64,000 nucleotides of DNA from Amoebophrya sp. A120 (taxonomy: Eukaryota; Sar; Dinophyceae; Syndiniales; Amoebophryaceae): assembly GCA_905178155.1 (NCBI GenBank), contig CAJINV010000016.1, forward strand, positions 1,834,018 to 1,898,017, read 5' to 3'. The position numbers were made by a program, and so were the translations under genes. The notes beneath the pieces were generated by a model. It searched no databases, was not told the origin of the DNA, and saw only the letters and a program-made list of their open reading frames with translations. Below are positions 31,027-43,018 of this stretch, piece by piece. The stretch's first letter is position 1, and each line of letters opens with the position of its first letter.

Positions 31027-34000
31027 TCACTTTTGAGAGGATGCTCCTGACTTCTTCTTGTTCGTGCCAGCAGCTGAATCCATTATAGAATTTTTCGCAT
31101 TGCAGCTAGCCGCGTCTTTGTCGTCCTGCGTTGTTGTTGACGAAGAGCAGAGAGGAGCTCCAGCTTGTTCATTTTCACTCGGCACGGGCGAGTACGAGCT
31201 CTCTTTTGTAGTTCTTCCAGTCTTGTAGTTATTTTTACCATTGTTCGCAGCTGCATTATGATTATAATTGTTCTCCCCGCCGTCCCCGTCGTTTTGTTGA
31301 TCATCGTCCCAAACTTTCTTGAACAACCAGCTCCCAAACGACTGCGCGTCCTCCTTGATCATTCCCGTAATCTCCTTCCCAAACTCCCCGAAATCGAGCC
31401 CCGAGACCTCGTTTTTCACGTTCTGCTTAATGCTGTCGAACTGTTCCTTCGCTTTCACCGCATTCTCCTGCAACATGAAGTGCTGCTGCAACTGCATACT
31501 GTAGTCGAAACTGCAGCTCGGGCAGTGGTGGAAGTGGGGTGGGAGGTCCTTCTTGTGGGAAGAAGATGTTGTGGATGCGACTGCGGGTTCTCTCGAAGGA
31601 GCTGTTGCTTCGTCCCAAATGGTCTGCAATGCGGCAGGTGTTGCTGCAGAAGCGGAAGCGCTAGATGAACTGCTCGTATTAAAGGCGGTAGTCGAAGAAC
31701 TTGCTGCACTACTGTTGTTGTTTTTATTTTTCCCAGCATTTACTTCCACTGCCCCAGCGTCGCGGTGGTCAACTACACCTTGTTTATGTTCCAAGCACTT
31801 CTTGCAAATCATGACGTTGCACTGCGGACACGAAAAGTCCCACATCCCGGACAAGGCGTTCTGATTTTCCTCTTTGGAATAATCTTTCCCGCACGCCCCG
31901 CACACGTCTCTTTGGTTTATTTTAACCTGTTCTACCTCTGGCGAAGGTGATTCTTCTTGTTCTACTTTTCCCTCGTCTTCGTCTTTTGCTTTGTTCCCAC
32001 CAACTACAACAGTCATGGTCTTCCCGTTCTTCTTTGGCGAAGATGAAAATCGGGTTTGCGGCTGGCCCTGTGCAACCCCCACCTGTCCGCCCACCGGCAC
32101 GTCTAACACCCCCTCGATTCCCTGCTCGATCCACGCCCCACTGTGTCGGACCACTTCCTTCGCGTTGGACACCATTTTTCCGGATTTTTCGCTGATTTCC
32201 ATAACCCCCCTCGCCAGCAATTGCCCAGACACCTTGTACTTGCAGAACGGGCACTGCGGCTGCCGCAATTTGGAGAAGCACTGTTTGCAACAGACGTACT
32301 TGCACCGGGGGCAGATGAAGTCGAAGATGGAAGAGTCTTCTTGGTAGCAAATCCCGCACCCGGATTTCGATTTCTCCTCGTCGATTAACTGGTTTTCTTT
32401 CTGGATCACAACATCCGGCACGACGATATTCTCATTCGCCCTTTCTAGCATCGGTTCGATCTTGTTCTCGATCAAATTCACGGTTTTATCCGCCACTTTC
32501 TCACCAAGGAATTTGCTGAAGTTAATCGCGTTGTTCAGCCCCTTGTGCAAAACAGATTCAAAATCCTGGTAGTTCAGGAGCGGTTCATTTTCTTTGTCAC
32601 GTTCTTGTGCAGCGCCGTTTATTGCGTTCTTCTGTTCTTTCGCTGATGCAGCTTTAATATCCGAGGTTTTACTTTTAGCACCTTTGCTAGCAACCCCCTT
32701 GTCAAGAACATCATCAAGCTGATAGTCCAGCGCCCCGGTGCTGGCGATCCGCAGCCACTGGTGCTCACAAGCCTGCGAACTGTCCAGCCTTTGGTCCGGA
32801 TCTGGCTGAAGCAATGCCCGCACGAACTGCTTCGCAAGGAGACTCGGCTTGCGGGTTGTTTTGCTGGTGGGTAGCTTTGACGAAGAGGAGGAGCCATTGT
32901 TGCCGTTTGAAGACGTCGCCGATGTTGTTGAAAAGCGTTCAAAAAGGCTTTTGAAAAAGCTGCCTGCACCACCACTTGTTCCCAAATCACCGCTAGAAGT
33001 ACTGTTGTTTCCGATGTCCCAAATGGGGACTTTCCCCTCCAAAATCTCCTTCTTCATCAACTTGTTGTCGCTGTCCACAAACGGACAGGAGTTGGACAGT
33101 AGAAACACGAAAATCACGCCCGCCGCCCACACATCCACTCTACAGTCATACCCTTTGGATTTCCCAGGTAGCAGGTGCATCTCCGGCGCCATGAACGCCG
33201 GAGTACCCAGCCGGTCACGTAATAGCTTCACTTTTTGCTCACTTTTCCCGTACGCCGTCGTGTCAAAATCCGTCATCACCTTCACGGCCACCCCGAAATC
33301 TCCCAGTATGACCCGCTCAGGTGTTACAATCTCAAGCATTACAATAGAATCTGAGATCTGTTTTGCATGATGGGCATGACAGACTCGCAGAGCGTTCCAC
33401 TTTCTGCAATACAAATTTCGCCAGATTGTAGTGGGGTTTGGGGCTCCGGAACTTCTCATGCGCAATCCCACGAGAGTTGGCTAGATCATGCACTCTTGCA
33501 TCACAGATTTTCAGATTCTATTGTAACGCTTGAGATTGTAACACCTGAGCTCGTTATACCCAGTTTCAACGTTTTCAGGTCCGCAGCGAAGAGAAAGTTG
33601 TGCGGTTTCACGTCCCGGTGGCAGATGTCGATGGAGTGGAGGTAGCGGATCGAGTACAAAACTTGCTTCATCCATTTCGCAATGACCGATTCTAGAAACG
33701 GCTCGGCTCCTTGGTTCTCCACGACCGCCTGCAAGTCCCCGCCGGGACAGAATTCCAAGACGAAACTGTACTCATTCTCCGACTCGAACGCCTCGAAAAT
33801 CTCGAGAATGTTTGGGTGGCAACAGTATCAAATGCAAAAATGTCTGAGTCTGGGAGATTCCGAAATTTGTCATGCAGCTTTTCCAAGCTCCCCCAAGTCT
33901 GGAATGCAGGGCCTAGCATCACAGGTTCTGCAGCCCCTTCGTGATGCGTATTCTGCATGAGACATGCCCTCTCAGCATGGCCAGAAGTGGGCACCTTTTG

Positions 34001-35154
34001 CACGTTATGCATCACAGATCTTTGTAGGATTCGAAACATGCATCACAAATTCGGATCCTTCCAGACCCAGACATTTTTACATTTGATAAACAGAGCGCGA
34101 GAATCTTGATTTCGTGGAGGACTTGCTGCTTATTCAACCCCATCCGCCGCATTTTCTTCTTGTCAATGATCTTCGCGGCACGGGAAGATATTTTATCATT
34201 TGCTGGAATAGTGGATGATGTTCTACTTCTTCCTGTTTTATTCATACCGTTCGGCGGCGGGGGGAGTAGTAGATTCTGGTGCTGTAAACTGGCCCGGCGC
34301 GGATGAGGTGGAGAATTTGATGGGACTCGGAGGTGAGGGTTGTAGTTTTTATCATTTTTGTCATGATCTTCCAGCTGCTTCAATAATTTCGCATCCTCGC
34401 TTCGCACCGAGCTTCTCGGTACGCGCATCACAGAGCCCAGGTCGGAGTGTCTTCTCTGCAGCACATCGGCGCAAGAAAAGTTCTTGTTGCTATTATTCGC
34501 CGCAGCAGAGAAATTTTGCGACGCGGCCGAAGCATTTCCAGCACTCGCCCTGGTTGACCAGCGGTTTTTGTTCACCCCAGCCGCTGGAGACGCTGTTGCG
34601 GACCCTAAAGTCGCTCGTGAGTCCAACGACGGGGAGCAAGAGGGCGATAATATCACTGTCGCGTTGGGATCAATGTTTCGATCCACTTGATGTTCATCTG
34701 GCGAAGAAGTTCGGTCTTTTGTGGAACAGACCGCTGGCCGCGCACTATCAAGACCAAGACGACCTTGATTTGTGTTGCTTTGCCGCAACTGCTCCTGCAC
34801 GGTCTGCTCCACAGCTAAATTCGCACCGCTTCCGTTCGAAATCCGATTGGAACTGAAGTTTTCTTGTAGTTGCTCTAAGAAAGTGCTTGGTCGTCCAGTT
34901 GCACTACTTTTACTACTACTCCCGTTCACTCGTACAAGTTCCTTCGGCGTCACACGATACACCGTCGCGAACCCGCCCGAGCCTAGCTTCTCGTGCAGAT
35001 CGTAGGAATTCCGGAAACTCCTTTGCTGTTGAAAAAAAAGCCGGCCGGAAAAAATTCCGTTTTGCAGTGTTTCATCCGTGTACGGGACTTCGAAAGCAGG
35101 GGCAGAACCTTTGTGGTTTTGTGTCCCAATCGTGGACGAGTTTGCTTGTCCCAT
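31027..35154 (-). CDS. CAMK-like protein kinase with C-terminal zinc fingers
   Basis: Exons 35154-34089, 33820-33559 and 33301-31027 sum to 3603 nt, 1200 residues plus stop. The N-terminus MGQANSS fits myristoylation. The kinase domain starts with EKLGSGGFATVYRV (about residue 57), then a Ser/Asn-rich insert of about 240 residues before the Lys strand AAKIIDKKKM. HPNILEIFEAFES, ICHRDVKPHNFLF, DFGVAVK and GTPAFMAPEM follow, so all catalytic residues are present and the style is CAMK/CDPK. Beyond it are Cys clusters: GCGICYQEDS with CPRCKYVCCKQCF and CPFCKYKV (about 760-800, RING-like), VCGACGKDYS with CPQCNVMICKKC (about 912) and HCPSCSFDY (about 1038). No EF-hands seen. One introner falls exactly before Asp of DFG. 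A kinase joined to putative ubiquitin-ligase fingers is unusual. Confidence 0.85.
33307..33558. mobile_element. Introner, family F
   Basis: 252 bp with terminal repeats of nearly 50 bp (TATGACCCGCTCAGGTGTTA / TATAACGAGCTCAGGTGTTA); exact duplication CCCAG. Removal gives CTG GGA GAT TTC GGG, that is L-G-D-F-G of the kinase. Confidence 0.93.
33826..34088. mobile_element. Introner, family A (subgroup A4)
   Basis: 263 bp, TAT to ATA, exact duplication AACAG. Removal gives LALC-CHPNILE in the kinase N-lobe. Confidence 0.93.
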
Positions 35155-35847
35155 CTTGGCGTGCGAAAGTGGATTCTCGTTGGAGGATCTTCACAAAAGG
35201 CAGCACCTTCGACGGGACAACATGGTAAAAACTTCTCTTTTTCGGCCTTGCTGTTGCATCACGGAGAAGACGTTACCGCTCTCAAAAAAATTCTCGGCAG
35301 TTTTGATACCGCCAGAAGCGGATTCCTATTGTTGTTCCGTATTCGTCGTGGACGAGCAGTTGATGCGGCTCGTATATGAGCTTTGAGTTGTGACCAGCTT
35401 GTGCTAATCAGGAGCTGAAGTGTATCTTCAAGAGTTGTAGACGGCACAGCACCCCACAACAAACAAAGTCTCTCTACTTGTCTTCTAAGCCCAGAGAAGA
35501 TGAAGGTGATAGTGCTGTATCCCACAACGTTGATCCTTTTTGTCATCGTCCCGGAAGATGTTCTTTGAAGATTCTTTCACAGGAGAAGTAGAAGCTGTCA
35601 CATTGGATACCCAAACTCCTAAAGCCCAAACGTCGTCAAGATATTAGTGATCTCTCGAGGATGAAGAACACGAGCACGACAACGACCGGAAGGGTAGTTT
35701 CAAACTAGTACGTGGGTCAAGAGCGTGTTGAAACTTGTTTTGCAGCGATTCCCACGAGCACGACGGACAAGATGGCGCGAATGCAACAAAATGCTTGCGC
35801 ACACCCTATCATGAAGGATAACGCGACCGAACTCGGAAAAATCATCT
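35155..35847. other. Intergenic, no gene seen
   Basis: Gap between the kinase and the ligase-like genes. Short open stretches only; no introner or repeat. Confidence 0.6.
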
Positions 35848-38800
35848 TCAAAAGAAATCCGTGTGCTCCGCTTTCCAAACGCGGTCTCGATTGAAGTCTA
35901 GCACGCGGCAGTTGGTTCTAGCGTCACTTATTCTCGCTTTTACTTCTGCTAGTGTTTCGTCAAACTGTTGATACAGCTGTGCCATTTGCTTGTTCACCGG
36001 ACTTCGGCTGGAGATGAAGTTGGCGTTGTTTCGATGATCCTGTACTGTGTCGCCCTCCTCTGCACTACTTCTATCGGAAGATGCCTCTTCAAAATCCGTG
36101 AAATCCCGCCAGAGTTTCGGAAAAACGCTTTCCGTGTCGAGCCGGCAAAGCATCCGGTCCTCCATGATCATGTGCACAATGTCGTCTCTTGGTGACGGAT
36201 TTATTCGATCATTCTTCTGCTCTGCCATCTCTCCTCCTCCTCGTTGTCCTACCAAATCCAGCACCTTCAACCGAAACGGCAAATCCATGAACCGCGCAAA
36301 CGACATCGAGACCGCCCCCATCACCCCCTGCCGGGTTTCCCGCGTCAAGAGCTCATCGTAGCCCGCTTCGGGATCCCCTAGCCCGGGCGACTTGATCCCC
36401 AGTGTTAAATGGACCTCCATCACCCACGCGCGACCATTCGAATCCACAATCATGTCGGCGGTGAAGTGGAAACCGTGCGATTTACAGGCGGAGGCGTCGG
36501 TGATGTAGGCGTTGCCTTTTGCCTTGCCAGAAGTTCTGCTTGCCGCGGCAGTGTCTACTTCTTTGTCAGCTTCTTGTTTGCCCGCAAGAGGCATACTATT
36601 TATCGCCCCGACCTCGTCAAGAACATCATCATCCACGGTGCAGATGTTTTCCCTTGCTCCCAGCATCCAAATGCCCAGCGACTTCTTCACATTCTTCCAC
36701 ACCTCTTCCCTGTCCAGCCCATTCTCCTTCGCTACGAAGTGCTCGAGCCAAAACTCCAAACTCCCCCCCGACATCCCCTGCAGAAAATCCCCGGACAAAA
36801 TTTTCGGGATGTGGTGCGTCACGTGCATCAGCTTCGAGGACCTGAGTTGTCTGTCGTTGGTCGTGTAGTTCTGCTGTAACGTTCCGGACCGGTAGTATCC
36901 GTGCTTCGAGACATAGACCCTGAATGGATCGAGAAACGTGAAACCCTGGATCCTAATGTCGGTCTTCACCAGCGTATCGACCTTCTCGATTTCCCCACCA
37001 GGCGTAGCACGGATGTTGGGAATGCGGGCCAGCACCGGGTTAGAGATGTACAGCTGGACGACGGATTTTTCCTGAATTGTGTTCGTTGGATCTTCTTTTT
37101 GGATTGATGACATTGATTAATGTTTCGGCATCGCTTCCCTTTGAAATCTGTCTTGCAAAACGGCTTGACACCTATGATGTATGTTAGATCATGACATCTC
37201 ATGTATTGCAGCAAAGAACGATGCAACATTTCTACCTTGTTATCCAACTTCCCGCCCTTCCAACCAGGCGCCCCGTTTTCCGGGGAGCAGAAAGAGAAAT
37301 CAACTCCATCGCCGATCCAGCAGCCGTGCTCCCGATCTTTCCAATTCCACACGGTGCAGTCAAACGTCAGCTCGTTCAAATGCCGCCGCTCACACGCCTA
37401 TCATATGCAAAAATCTCTGGGTCTGGAAGATTGCGAGATTTGTCACGCTCACGCTTGTCTGGCATGACAAAACAGTTTGTGATGCATGTCCAAGAAGAGA
37501 CCCTTTTTCCTGTCATGCAAAAACGCAGTCTCCCATGCGAAAAACGCAACACAAAGAAGCGTAGATATTTCTCATGCTTGGCTGTGCATTACAGAGCGAT
37601 CACTATTCCCAGCACAGCATTACAAGTTTCCAGACCCAGACATTTTTGCATTTGATAGCGCCTGCTTGCAGTCGAACTCCGACTCCGCGTCCCCTAGTTT
37701 CGCCAGTCCGTAGCACTATGGAAGTGTCAGAATCAAAATCGACAAAATCGAAAAACTTGTGATGCATAAGACCAATACCAGTTGGAGCCTCAGTGTGCAA
37801 GCGGCGCAAGACAACTTTATTTCGGGAGCATCGAAAGCCAGTTTCTCATGCTGTTTGGGCAAAGAAGACTGCTCCTGTCATGCTACTCTGGCAGCACACT
37901 GCATACCCCTAAACAGGCTTACAATCGGTCTCATTTGCCTGCTACCCAATACAGCCCTCCAGTGCCCTACATTTTACGCATCACAAATTTTTCGACTTTG
38001 TCGATTTCGATCCTGACACATCCATAAGCACTGCGCGTTTTTCAATTCCGTGAACTGCGCCGCCCGCGCTTTCTCAGTCAATTCGTGCAAGTTCCTCGTC
38101 AGTTCAATCCCTTGCCCGCCAAAGAGCGCGCCCGGCTTCCAGATGTACACCGCATTTTGGACGATGGAAGAGAAGCCCCAGAGTTCGTCCTGGTTGTCGG
38201 GCAGGAAAAAACACGGGGGGTAGAAACCAGAGAGGTCGAGTTTCTCTAAGTCGTTATGCATTGCAAAAATGTCTCGGTCTGGAAGGATGTAACTTGTCAT
38301 GCTAAATCTGAATCATGCAAGAAATCTGTGTTGCGTGATTACCAACACCCGTCGTTATTTTTTACCAAGTTGAGGGGGATTTTCTGATGCAGGATAGGCA
38401 TGCTAGAATTCTCACAGAGTTTGTCATGCTAGGTGCTAGGTCCCAGACCTCATGAGTCATAGAAAACCTGCATGACAAACCTGCCAGTCTTCCAGACCCA
38501 GACGCTTTTACACTTGATAGTCGTACTTGGTGAGCATCTTCCGCACCATGTTGCACTGCGCGTCTTTCTCGCTGAGTTTGGCGAGAAGCTTGTGGGAAAT
38601 GGTTAGTTGGTGGGGGACTGAAACTGATGATGTTTTGTCGCTGTCCCTTATCAAATTCGGCTGCATCCGGTGGGTCGACGTCGAGTCGGTTGAGGGTTTC
38701 CAGTGGCAGGCTTGACGTTTTCTGGCAACATAAACAGATGCCTTAGTTTTAGTATTTCCTTTATCATTTTTCTCGTCCTGATCTTTCTTTGCTGGTGCAA

Positions 38801-41800
38801 CCACAGCGGGCTCCTGCTGTTCAACGTGTATTTCGTCTTGTTCAATTTCCTCCGCAGTTACAACGAAGTTCTTTTTCCCCCCTCCACCGGCTCTCTCCTG
38901 TGTTCTGTCCCTGTTTTTTCTCTTCCGCGTTTTCGCTCCCTTTCGCGCGAGGTAATCCTCGTTGTAGGCATTTTTGCCTGCAGTTGTACTAGTTTCCTGA
39001 TCGGTAGAAGTCGTGCCGGCGCCTTTTCCTTTTCCTGCAACTACTGAAGAAACAGCAACAGACACTGAATCGGTGTAGTTGTAATCGTCGTCAATCACAA
39101 CATGTTTGTTGTTGTTCTCCCCGAGCTCCCCCTCCGCCTCCGCACGACCAGCAACATCCGTTACAGCTGCACATTCCTTTTCCAACTGGATCAGATTTCC
39201 GTCGCTGTTGCTGACGTAGACAAAGTTCAGATCGTACACATCGTTCGCGTATCAAGTGCAAAAGTGTCTGGGTCTGGAAGATTGCCAGGTTTGTCATGCA
39301 TATTTTGCATGCCCCATGATGCCTGTAATGCATGACCTAGCATCACAGATCTTTAAAGGGCCTTCTGATGCGTATTCCGCATGAGAAACGCCCACTCCGC
39401 GTAGCACAAACTGCGCTCCTATTGCTGGTCATGCAATACAGATTTTTTTACCTTCCAAAGACAGCATTACAAGTTGCAACCTTCCAGACCCAGACATTTT
39501 TTGCATTTGATATCGCGGAATTCCGGCACCGGGTGCAGGTTAAAGCATCTGATATCATATGTAAAAATGTCTGGGTCTGGTGGAAGAATGCGCGATTTGT
39601 CATGCAGCTTTTCCATGACCCATGAGGTCTGGAATGCAGGACCTAGCATGACAGATTCTCTGCGATCTCTCTCATGCCTATCCTGCATGAGAAACTCCCT
39701 CGCGACTTGGTCAAAACTGGACGACTTTTGGTAATCATGCAACACAGATTTTTGCATGCTTCAGATGTAGCATGACCAGTTGCATTCTTCCAGACCCAGA
39801 CATTTTTACATTTGATATCTGAGGGTTGATGCACAAACCTCATCGAGAAGAACTCGGAGAACGTCCGGCGCAGGTCAAGGTAAATCAAGTCCACCGGGAA
39901 GTCAACCATAGCCGGGTCGTGGTAGGCCGTGCCGTGGTTCATGGCAAAGGTGAGGAAGCGGTATTTGTTTTTTGTTTTTTTGGACAAAGATGTTGGACGA
40001 GATACTTCCACGAATGGCACCACGTCCGCGTCAGTTTTGGCGTAAAAGTCTTCCTCGCTGTCGAACTGTTTACTCGTCTCAATAGCTGCTTTGTAATTTT
40101 CCGCAAGGATGGCAGTGTACGGGCAGGGGAACATCAAGGGGTCGTTATCTGGATCGACGTCGTCGTGTGCGGAATCAACAAGGGCCGCACTCCTCGCAGC
40201 TCCATCGCCACTTGATGTTCCGGTCGTAGCCGTCGCGATTTCAATCTCTCTCCCGTCGAAAGTTGTGAAAGCAACGCTCGGAACAGAAGTACTACCGCGT
40301 AGTTCTTCGATAAAAGCCCCCCACCTATCATCCAGTCTATCCGGTCTGCCATTATCAAATGCAAAAATGTCTGGGTCTGGAAGGATCCGAACTTGTGATG
40401 CGCATTTTCGAACACAGAAAAATCTCTCATGCATAGGGAGCAAAAGCTGCCCAATTCTGTCACCAAAATGGGGGATTTCTCATGCGGGTTCGGCATTGCG
40501 GAAGCTTCTCGAAACCTGTGATGCTGGAGCTTCCATGCCAGACCTTCTGTGTCATGCAAAAACAGCATGAATCTTCCATACCCAGACATTTTACAGTTGA
40601 TAGCCATGCGATGAATGCAACTCCTCCACAGGCTCGTGAAAGCGCTGCAGCAGGGCAAAAACCGGCCAGTGAGACGCGAGCACGTCATAGGCTGCGTAGA
40701 AGGGGGATTGGTAGGTCAGTACGAGCCTTTCGGCTAGGTCAACAAAAGTCAGCCGGAGCTCGTGGAGGCTGGGAAATTTGCTTAATGTTGTTGCTGTTGT
40801 GTCGAGACCTCTTCGTGAAACCGGGAAAGCATCCAATTCAAACTCCGGATCCTGCAATCGCACGAGCCTCTCGCCCAAAGCCAGAACTGATTGCATCGGC
40901 GACTGGTTGTTTGGGCTTCCTTCTATTTCTCCGGATGGACCAAAATCTACGCTACTTCCCCCGAGCTCGTACTCAAGACGAGGCGGCTCGTGAACTTCCG
41001 TGCCTCCGGTTGTAGTACCGGTCAACACCGCATCTTCGCCCACAACAGCACTCGGGTCCCACGCTAGCCCCGCAAACGCCGCGGCGAAGCCGAAGAGGCA
41101 AAGATGTTTGTTGTCCTCTTTGTAATCTCCAAGCACTTGAGGAGCAAACTGCATGAGTATTTCCAGAGGCAAGTTCTTCAACGCCAGTCGTCTATCCAAC
41201 CGAAACTTCAGCTCGTGCGCGTATGCCTCCATCCGCCCGTCCGGGTCGACACACTCCGATTTTCGGTCTTCCTGGTACAAAATGGTTTCCTGCAGTTTCG
41301 CCAGCGTCCCGAAAAGCGGCCAGGGCTCGTGCACGAACCGCAAGTAGTTCGGCGCAAGCTGCGTCCGCTCCGCGGTTAAGCCGGAAAAGCGGTAGGCGGT
41401 TTCTTGCTGCGAAAGCTGGTCCTCGGTCAAATCTATCGCACTTGAGGCGTGGAGCGGGTCAGCGGCGTCGGTTTTGTCCTCGGGTGACACAGCAGGAGCT
41501 TCTGACAAGGCAGGAGTGCTTGATGATGTACCAGCAGTTTTGTCTGAAGACGTGACGAGCGGAAGTAGCGGCATCTTGTTCATCTGCTCTAAAGCAGCTT
41601 TCCTTTTCGTTCTACCTTTCCTCGCCTGCAGTTGAGCACCAGCTTGATGTTTGTCTTCCTCTCTTTTCTGCGCCGATTTCTTCAGTAATTCCCGCCAGCC
41701 CCACCCAGAGCTGCGAAACGTGTCCCATAGTAGGTAGAGAGAGGAAAACCGCTCATCCACCAGTAAGAAGATCCGGTTAAACGTGATCATCGCCAAATAC

Positions 41801-42189
41801 CCGATCGGGCAAGAGGACTGCATCTCCTTACTGGGCTGTAAGAATTTGGACAGACTGTCTCCCGCGATAAAGCCGCAGTACCCCCAGGCCTCATCCAGCC
41901 CTTTGCACGACTTCCCCGCGTGGAAGGGGTGCGAGATCCAGCTGTAGGTGGTCAAATCGTGCTTGTAGTCCTCCCAAATCAGGTCGTCCGTGTCGCTGTT
42001 CAGGTGCCGTCCGACCCCGCACTGGGCAACTTCCGGCGGCGGGGGATTGTCGTGGTCGAACGCAGAGACGAAAACCAAAGCAACGTAAGCAAAAACGAAC
42101 CCGCAGAGGCAGCCGAGAGGCGGCCTGCGACGAGAATGGACAGCGGGTTCTTTAGAAGGGGGAAACATCTTTTTGAAGAAGATTTTCAT
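35848..42189 (-). CDS. Tubulin-tyrosine-ligase-like protein with signal anchor
   Basis: Eight exons: 42189-40603, 40347-39818, 39547-39513, 39244-38520, 38249-38027, 37711-37658, 37393-37236 and 37071-35848; 4536 nt, 1511 residues plus stop. Six introns are introners; the last is GT-AG. The start MKIFFKKMFPPSKEP precedes a hydrophobic anchor (CLCGFVFAYVALVFVSAF). Residues to about 950 are not recognised. From there the TTL/ATP-grasp-like core reads VYIWKPGALFGGQGIEL (about 990), KTDIRIQGFTFLDPFRVYV (about 1136), HGYYRSGTLQQNYTTND and ADMIVDSNGRAWVMEVHLT (about 1328). Family enzymes attach Tyr, Glu or Gly to proteins. The usual E-x-N metal motif reads E-V-H here, so activity is uncertain. A lumenal location, implied by the anchor, is odd for a tubulin modifier. 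Confidence 0.75.
37399..37657. mobile_element. Introner, family A (subgroup A2, inverted)
   Basis: 259 bp, TAT to ATA; flanks ACGCC and GCGCC (4/5). Removal gives FDCKQA-RERRHLNEL in the TTL-like gene. Confidence 0.9.
37717..38026. mobile_element. Introner, family D
   Basis: 310 bp; ends TATGGAAGTGTCAGAATCAA and TATGGATGTGTCAGGATCGA; exact duplication AGCAC. Removal gives KNAQC-YGLAKLG. Confidence 0.92.
38255..38519. mobile_element. Introner, family A (subgroup A3, inverted)
   Basis: 265 bp, TAT to ATA, exact duplication GTCGT. Removal gives LTKYD-LEKLDLSG. Confidence 0.92.
39250..39512. mobile_element. Introner, family A (subgroup A1)
   Basis: 263 bp, TAT to ATA, exact duplication TCGCG. 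With the next element it delimits a 35-nt microexon. Confidence 0.92.
39553..39817. mobile_element. Introner, family A (subgroup A3)
   Basis: 265 bp, TAT to ATA, exact duplication TCTGA. Removal gives VHQPSD-ALTCTRC. Confidence 0.92.
40353..40602. mobile_element. Introner, family A (subgroup A4, inverted)
   Basis: 250 bp, TAT to ATA, exact duplication GCCAT. Removal gives LHSSHG-RPDRLDD between exons 1 and 2 of the TTL-like gene. Confidence 0.92.
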
Positions 42190-43018
42190 GGTCAAAAATG
42201 CACTTGTTACTCTTGTTGTGTTGAGGTGAAACGGTGCAAATGCGTACTTATTCAAAACCGAAAAAATTATGCGCAACAAAACAGCTTCTGCAAACACAAA
42301 ACCCAAACAGCAAGAGCGCGCGTGTGGGAGAAGTGAGTGCGATAAAAAAAATTTCACAACAGGATTGGCTTTTGCAGCCCATCACATCTTCTAAAATGAA
42401 TCGAGAAAAACAAATTGAAACTATCCGAATAAACTCAGGATGTCGGACCCCCGATCTATTAGCGCCTTTTTGCGCGGACTTCCAGTACTCTGCGTAGATG
42501 AAGATCATGACTGTGCGTGCTGGTCATAGTGGCACATGACCGACAAATTGTCTGAAACCTTGACAGATGTTGCTCGTCTGTGTCATCTACCAAGAAAGAC
42601 AAAAAAAAACCATCGATCCATGCCATTGCCATTCGATCATCAAGAACATCAAAACTAATCGATGACTGCCACAGTTGCAGTGGTTAACGGTCAACAGGAG
42701 GTGAATACTCGTCATGAAAGCAGCACTTATGTACCGGAAAGTCGAATGACAACAGCTCGTATCAACCGCGGCGGCAAGACCTTTGCCGTATTACTGTTGC
42801 TAGGATGTTGCTTCATCATTCCGACCCGTTCATGTTCACTCGATGATCGATGTTGAGTTTTTTACTCGACAGAAGAACTTACACTTGCTTTACGAAATCT
42901 GCTTTTACGCAGAATTTTCAATATTTTTACGGAAGCACAAGCACGCGAAGGACGTCGTGAATAAAGAACGAACTCGAAACGACAAAATCGTATCCCTGCG
43001 ACGTTCGTCATCCCCTTC
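42190..43018. other. Intergenic, no gene seen
   Basis: AT-richer gap between the TTL-like and RBR genes. No domain, repeat or introner. Confidence 0.6.
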
